From Ailanthus altissimus (Eukaryota > Streptophyta > Magnoliopsida > Sapindales > Simaroubaceae), in assembly GCA_946807835.1 (NCBI GenBank), contig OX327695.1, positions 22,116,501 through 22,180,500 on the forward strand: a DNA stretch of 64,000 nt, written 5' to 3'. The position numbers were made by a program, and so were the translations under genes. This document shows, piece after piece, positions 59,853 to 64,000 of the stretch (the stretch's first letter is position 1; each line of letters starts with the position of its first letter). The notes beneath the pieces were generated by a model. That model made no database searches, was not told the origin of the DNA, and saw nothing but the letters and a program-made list of their open reading frames with translations.

Positions 59853-60570
59853 ATGGAACCTTTTAAAACTCTTAAAATCCCTCCGTCAATCCTGATGAAA
59901 CACCCATTCTGGTTTAGAGTCCCTAGTGAGATCAAGTTTCTCTTCAAGTCAGGAACATACCTAACATCTGTCAATTCTCTCACTCGTCCATCATGTAGCC
60001 TAAGCTTAACACTACCAATTCCCATCATCTGACATGCAATATCATTATCCATTAAGACCTTACCACTACTAATGGACTGAAAATTTGTCAATCAAGACTT
60101 GTGTGGGCACATGTGAAAAGTACAACTAGAATCTAGAACCCATTGTTCAGAGTTCTTACCATCAGTAGCGACGAGTGTTTCTGCGCTGTCATAGCTATCA
60201 TCATAGGCAAGTGCAACATCCGTTTTCTTCTTATCTTGTGCTCTTTTCTTTGGACAGTCCTTTATGAAGTGCCCCTCTTTCTTGCAGCAATAGCACTTCC
60301 TAGGAGTCCTAGACTTCGATCTTGAGCCTTTTTTCTTCCCATCTCTATATGAGGGCCTTCCTCTTAAAGATAAACTTTCTGCATTGCCCTCAATCTATTT
60401 TCCTAATAACTTTGAGTTTAATGATGATTTCACATCACTCATCGTTGAACTCTCTCTGTCGTAGAGTAGCGTATTAACAAAACTCTCATAGCTCTTGGGG
60501 AGTGAACTCAGCAGGATAATTGCTCTATCTTCATCTTCTATCTTAATGTTGATAGACTCAAGATCAAGGA
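59853..60570 (-). pseudogene. Copia E gag C-terminus and protease
   Basis: On the minus strand: a decayed gag part (about 60,400-60,560), the zinc knuckle CYCCKKEGHFIKDCPKK (about 60,240-60,292, CCHC intact), then WVLDSSCTFHMCPHK, where the protease DSG triplet reads DSS, and the ORF 59,825-60,091 with DNDIACQMMGIGSVKLRLHDGRV and DVRYVPDLKRNLISLGTL. The protease would be inactive. It joins the integrase piece at 54,007 in frame once the composite insertion and one target copy are removed. Confidence 0.75.
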
Positions 60571-60885
60571 TACAACAATAAAAATTACTTTAAATTTGTT
60601 TATTAATTTATTCTTCCTTTAATCGTTTTCTTACTCTTTGCAAATTATTCTTGATTTTTAATGTTATTATTTGTGAAAGAGAAAATATTTGTTTGCTTGT
60701 AGTATAAAAAATTGATTCATAACTTTCTAATTAAAAGGGTTAATAGAAAAAAAAAATTATTTGAATATATATCTTTTTAGTGATTAATGAATAAAAATAG
60801 TATAAAATTAGCTAAATGTATTGAGTTTACTAATTTTATACATATAAATTTTTTATATAAATTTTTGAGTTATTGTTCGTTGGGT
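60571..60885. other. A/T-rich segment at truncation of copia E
   Basis: No gene or repeat recognised. One end marks where copia E breaks off, the other where pararetroviral sequence begins. Confidence 0.35.
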
Positions 60886-61068
60886 AGTAGAAACTTGTCA
60901 TTTTGCAAAAATTCATTAAGAGGTTGATAATTAATTATAAGACGCAATTTGCCCCTGACTTGTTCACTTCTTTTGTTAACATAAAAAGCTTGACAGGCCC
61001 ATTGAGAGTTTGTTGGCTCGATCAATCCTTCATTCAAAAGCTGAGTTAGTTCATCTTTAACAAAGTCT
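60886..61068 (-). pseudogene. Endogenous pararetrovirus reverse transcriptase fragment
   Basis: About 60 residues on the minus strand match the N-terminal part of a caulimovirid reverse transcriptase: ELTQLLNEGLIEPTNSQWAC, AFYVNKRSEQ and LRLIINYQPLNEFL. The frame is open across the fragment. It ends abruptly at 61,068 where an oppositely oriented protease fragment begins. A genome-resident relic without coding capacity. Confidence 0.7.
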
Positions 61069-61400
61069 CAGGATTTCTTGATACAGGAGCTGCTACCTCC
61101 ATTCTGAACCCAGCCATCTTACTAAGCCAATATTGAAAACCATATCAACAGACCTTCAGAGCTGTTAATGATGAATTGTTTACTGTTAATCTTATCAGTA
61201 AAACAATTTATCTCAAGTTTTTTCCTGAATTAATGATAAAACACAAATTTTTAGGATTTGATTTTCTCGGTAAAGATATTGTTATTGGGTTTGATCTTCT
61301 CTAAAAATTGTTACTAAAGTTGACACAGGCTTTAGCACTCACACAATCATTCTTAAAAAATTTTGGCTTGAAATCAGCATTCTCAATAAACATATTAATA
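61069..61400 (+). pseudogene. Endogenous pararetrovirus aspartic protease fragment
   Basis: Plus strand: FLDTGAATSILNPAIL contains the D-T-G active site of a retroviral-type aspartic protease, followed by QYWKPYQQTFRAVNDE and a GKDIVIGFDLL end (about 61,270-61,302); then a stop and further decayed sequence to about 61,400. In caulimovirid polyproteins this domain precedes reverse transcriptase on the same strand. Here the two lie head to head, so the locus is rearranged. Confidence 0.65.
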
Positions 61401-61860
61401 GCATTAAATATAGAAGTTAATAAAATAAATTAAAATAAATAATGTATTAATATTTATATTGTATATTAATTTAAAATGAAATGATTTATATAAAGAATTA
61501 TAGATGTGGTATAGTGTTAACGTGTCTGTCATGTTGTCAATTCATGCCAACCCAAGTTTTTAAACCTGATGTTTTAGAATTTTTCATCACCGGGCCAAGA
61601 TAAATTCCAACCTAACCTAACTGCCAAAAATAATTACTCGATAATGACCACCAATCCAATAGTCAGTGCCCTTTCTGTAACCTTACAAGTCACCGCTAAC
61701 CATGGTCGGCCTTATTATTTTTCTTATATGGTACATAATCATACATAATAGCTATATTTTATATTATTTTGTAGAAAAGATTAATATTCTTTCAAACCCA
61801 AAATTAAAAAAAAAAAAAAAGAAATTGCATGTGGTTGACATTTAAATTTATTAGAAAAAA
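61401..61860. other. A/T-rich non-coding segment
   Basis: No gene recognised; poly-A and (TA) tracts only. Confidence 0.35.
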
Positions 61861-61868
61861 TATTATTT

Positions 61869-62078
61869 CTATCTAGATTTAATTGATATATATATTAATT
61901 TATTTCTTACTTTTTTTATAAATACTTAATTAGTCTCTTTAGAGACAAAAATGATCGTAATTTAAAAATAAAAATGATAACAAAAAATAGCCAAAAACCT
62001 GTCTAAAGAGACTAATTGAGTATTTACAAAAAAAAGGGATTAAATTTATATATATATATCAATTAAATTAAGAACGAA
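61869..62078. mobile_element. Small inverted-repeat MITE
   Basis: Arms 61,869-61,954 and 61,994-62,078 are inverted copies: TTAATTGATATATATAT and TAGTCTCTTTAGA both pair. The spacer is about 40 bases. No clear target duplication found. Confidence 0.55.
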
Positions 62079-62099
62079 ATTGACATTTTTCAATTCATT

Positions 62100-62959
62100 A
62101 ATTGTATTTTAATTAATACAGATTGTTAGAGAAACAAATGAACAATATTGTATCTATCCGTTGATGGGAGCGAATCCAATGATGATAAATACTCTTTTTT
62201 TTTAGCTGATAAGAGGCTTCAAGATAAAATATATAGAAAAGGGACGTTAGAGAAGATTGGTTCCTTATAATGTGTAAAATCATAGAACTTGTAATCTCAG
62301 ACGTAGAACCAAAGGGTAGAATCAAAATTTGAGGTGAGAGGGATTAAATGTTAAAGTTAAAGATTATATTAAATTTAGAGTTTAATTATAAGACAATTTT
62401 AATATTAAATTAAAAATTTTTGAAGGTCAAATCATAAAAATATTTATTTTAAAAAGTTAAAATTGTAAAACTCTATTATTAAATTTAAAAAAAATTGGAG
62501 CTTGGGAGGCCATAGCCTCCTAAGCTCTTAAGTAGCTACGCCATTGTTAGCAGCTCATTCTTCTCAAAATTACGTACATAGTACCCCTTTTGGACCCTTT
62601 GATGTATTTTTGCCATCGTAACATACAATCCCTTAGCGATGTCAACAAATCGCCCAAGATTATTGATCCCTTAATTTTATATATTACCACAAAGTAATAA
62701 TTTTTAAAAGTAATACTTTACTTTTTAATTCTTAAGGGTGTCGAAAATAAAAAATTATTATTTTTTTAAGGTAGAATTCTAATTTTTCTTCCATTTTAAA
62801 CGATATAATCTATTAATTTGGATGATATAAAAATTTAACTTCAAAAAATGCTTGACAAATCACTTTAAATAAAAAAAATTTTGAATTTCACTTAAATTCA
62901 TTTAATAAGTCTATTGTTTTTTTTTTATTGAAAGGGGTAAGCTTATTATTTGTTGATTA
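62100..62959. other. A/T-rich segment with possible hAT-like remnant
   Basis: No gene. At 62,500-62,545 GGAGGCCATAGCCTCC followed by TAGCTACGCCATTG resembles the terminal part of non-autonomous hAT elements; a possible left end lies near 62,298 (CAGACGTAGAACC). The ORF at 62,113 (minus) shows no domain. Confidence 0.3.
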
Positions 62960-64000
62960 AAAAAAGGAAAAATAGCATCTAGACCCTTAAGGTTTTAAGA
63001 AAGGGATATGTAAATTCTTAAAATTTCAAAAATCTTGTTTGTACCCCTGTTAGATAATGAAATTTATTAAAATTAACGAAAAATCTATTAAATTTCGGTG
63101 AAAGTACAATTAACCCACTTGAATCACCTAAAGATACCCATTCGGTAGGCGAATTGGATTGGTTTTTCTCCTATTATGATTAGAAAAAACAATTCTAAAT
63201 TAAATTAAATGCTAATAAGTGAGTTTGAACTTTTGACCTAATAGTTAAAAATTAACACTTAAACCAAATAAACTATTCTAACTCTTGTGTTATGTATATA
63301 TTTGTAAATTTATTAATATATTGTCATCAATTAAACTATTCAAGAAAGGGGGCTTGAACCGCCGATCGCCATTCATCAACCTCAACCTGCAAATGCTGAC
63401 TGACAACCACTACCACTAATTGGCAGGTGTTGACTATCATTGACCTATATTGACTATAGTCTAACTGTCGTTGACTGTTATTGATCGATGTTAATCATTA
63501 TTGACAATGCGTTGACTATCGATGATTGCCTCTTGATTGACAGTTGACTAGAGGCCAGTCGCGCAGTGAACAATGGCATGAAGATGTCACAATTCTGTTA
63601 TTTCCTGTTTTTGTTTTTTGTTTTTTGTTTTGTTGACATTATTACAACAATTTTGATATTGTACAGTGATAAGTATTCTTATTTATTATATTGATAATCA
63701 AGGTTCAATCCTTGTCATTTGTATTTTATATATAGTTTTAAGGATAATATACTAATAAATATACAAACTCATATATACAAATAAAGTTAGAATAACTTAG
63801 TTAATATATTAGACCTTAACTATTAGGTCAAAGCTTCAAGCCATCTCTTTAATATTTAAATAAATTTTGACTTTTTATTTTCTATTAAAAGAGTGTGAAT
63901 GTCAGATTCTAACTTTAACAATTTTCGTTACTTAATAAGAATGTAAATAAAAATTTTAAAATTTTAAGAGTTTGTATGTTAGATTATACTTTAAGAGTTT
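62960..64000. mobile_element. Large foldback element with TTGAC-rich centre, runs off window
   Basis: The segment about 63,225-63,335 (TTTGACCTAATAGTTAA; ACTATTCTAACTCT) is inverted at about 63,720-63,835, and 62,980-63,060 is loosely inverted at 63,900-64,000. The centre (63,365-63,560) contains at least eight TTGAC cores spaced about 10-20 bases apart. It resembles the 18,400-19,200 element in design. The right end is not in the window. Confidence 0.5.

Larger units (their letters stand above)
50433..60570 (-). mobile_element. Copia element E (Tork-like), 5' truncated
   Basis: On the minus strand: gag zinc knuckle and protease (59,853-60,570), GAG-pre-integrase and integrase (about 52,820-54,007), RT and RNase H (51,141-52,640), polypurine tract, 3' LTR (50,433-51,081). 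The composite insertion 54,013-59,852 splits it between protease and integrase. Sequence upstream of the gag C-terminal part, including the 5' LTR, is absent beyond about 60,570. Compared with the duplicated copy at 47,360 it landed in a plain A/T-rich stretch. It has the best preserved ORFs in the window and is probably the youngest copia here. Confidence 0.8.

Overview
The window is A+T-rich plant nuclear DNA, very probably from a eudicot, and it is almost entirely made of nested transposable elements. I see no intact cellular gene. The plant assignment rests on Ty1/copia and Ty3/gypsy pol remnants of plant type, initiator-Met-tRNA primer binding sites, plant endogenous pararetrovirus (caulimovirid-like) fragments, foldback MITEs, and two intronless relatives of the plant cytokinin-activating enzyme LOG. 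Every coding region I recognise is broken by stops, frameshifts or insertions. I cannot name the species.

Left block (1-15,694): the 3' part of a Tat/Ogre-like Ty3/gypsy element carries a decayed LOG-like copy, a Tat-type 3' non-coding signature, a G-rich polypurine tract and an LTR at 14,324-15,694. A Tekay-type chromovirus on the minus strand (1,801-13,946) is inserted in it. The chromovirus has 2.8-kb LTRs at both ends, a TSD of ACTCT, a PBS beside the right LTR and a chromodomain remnant beside the left LTR. Almost none of its own genes remain. Its interior holds pararetroviral RNase H and a downstream ORF on the plus strand (itself split by a solo LTR of the same family) and a second, better preserved LOG-like copy.

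Middle block (15,822-39,115): fragments of a copia pol, a small minus-strand LTR-element remnant, and a foldback element rich in TTGAC. Copia X (LTRs at 19,204 and 38,615) follows. Copia Y (22,064 to about 34,895) is nested inside X. Two solo LTRs of one further family (24,484-26,545 and 31,226-33,415, each with a clean 5-bp TSD) are nested inside Y. A foldback MITE with a GGCC-rich minisatellite sits in the pol region of X.

Right block (39,116-64,000): a palindromic element inside a (TA)n tract, then a direct duplication of about 2 kb or more (40,505 and 47,830). The first copy is split by copia W (42,479-47,117, TSD TGAAT), whose 3' LTR is split by a Tat-like solo LTR (45,040-46,482, TSD CAACA). 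A minus-strand copia element E (50,433 to about 60,570) keeps gag, PR, INT, RT and RNase H remnants. It is split by a composite insertion (54,013-59,852, TSD ATGGA) made of a GC-richer LTR-like unit holding a twin tRNA-like palindrome, plus a fourth copy of the chromovirus LTR. Beyond it lie head-to-head pararetroviral RT and protease fragments, small MITEs, and a TTGAC-rich foldback running off the end.

The parts do not form a pathway; the window is a record of serial insertion. The most interesting points are the two LOG-like genes in retroelement contexts, both with the same change in the PGGxGT motif; the tRNA-like palindrome; and similar GC-rich GCGCCGCGG-type clusters in the LTRs of three different families.
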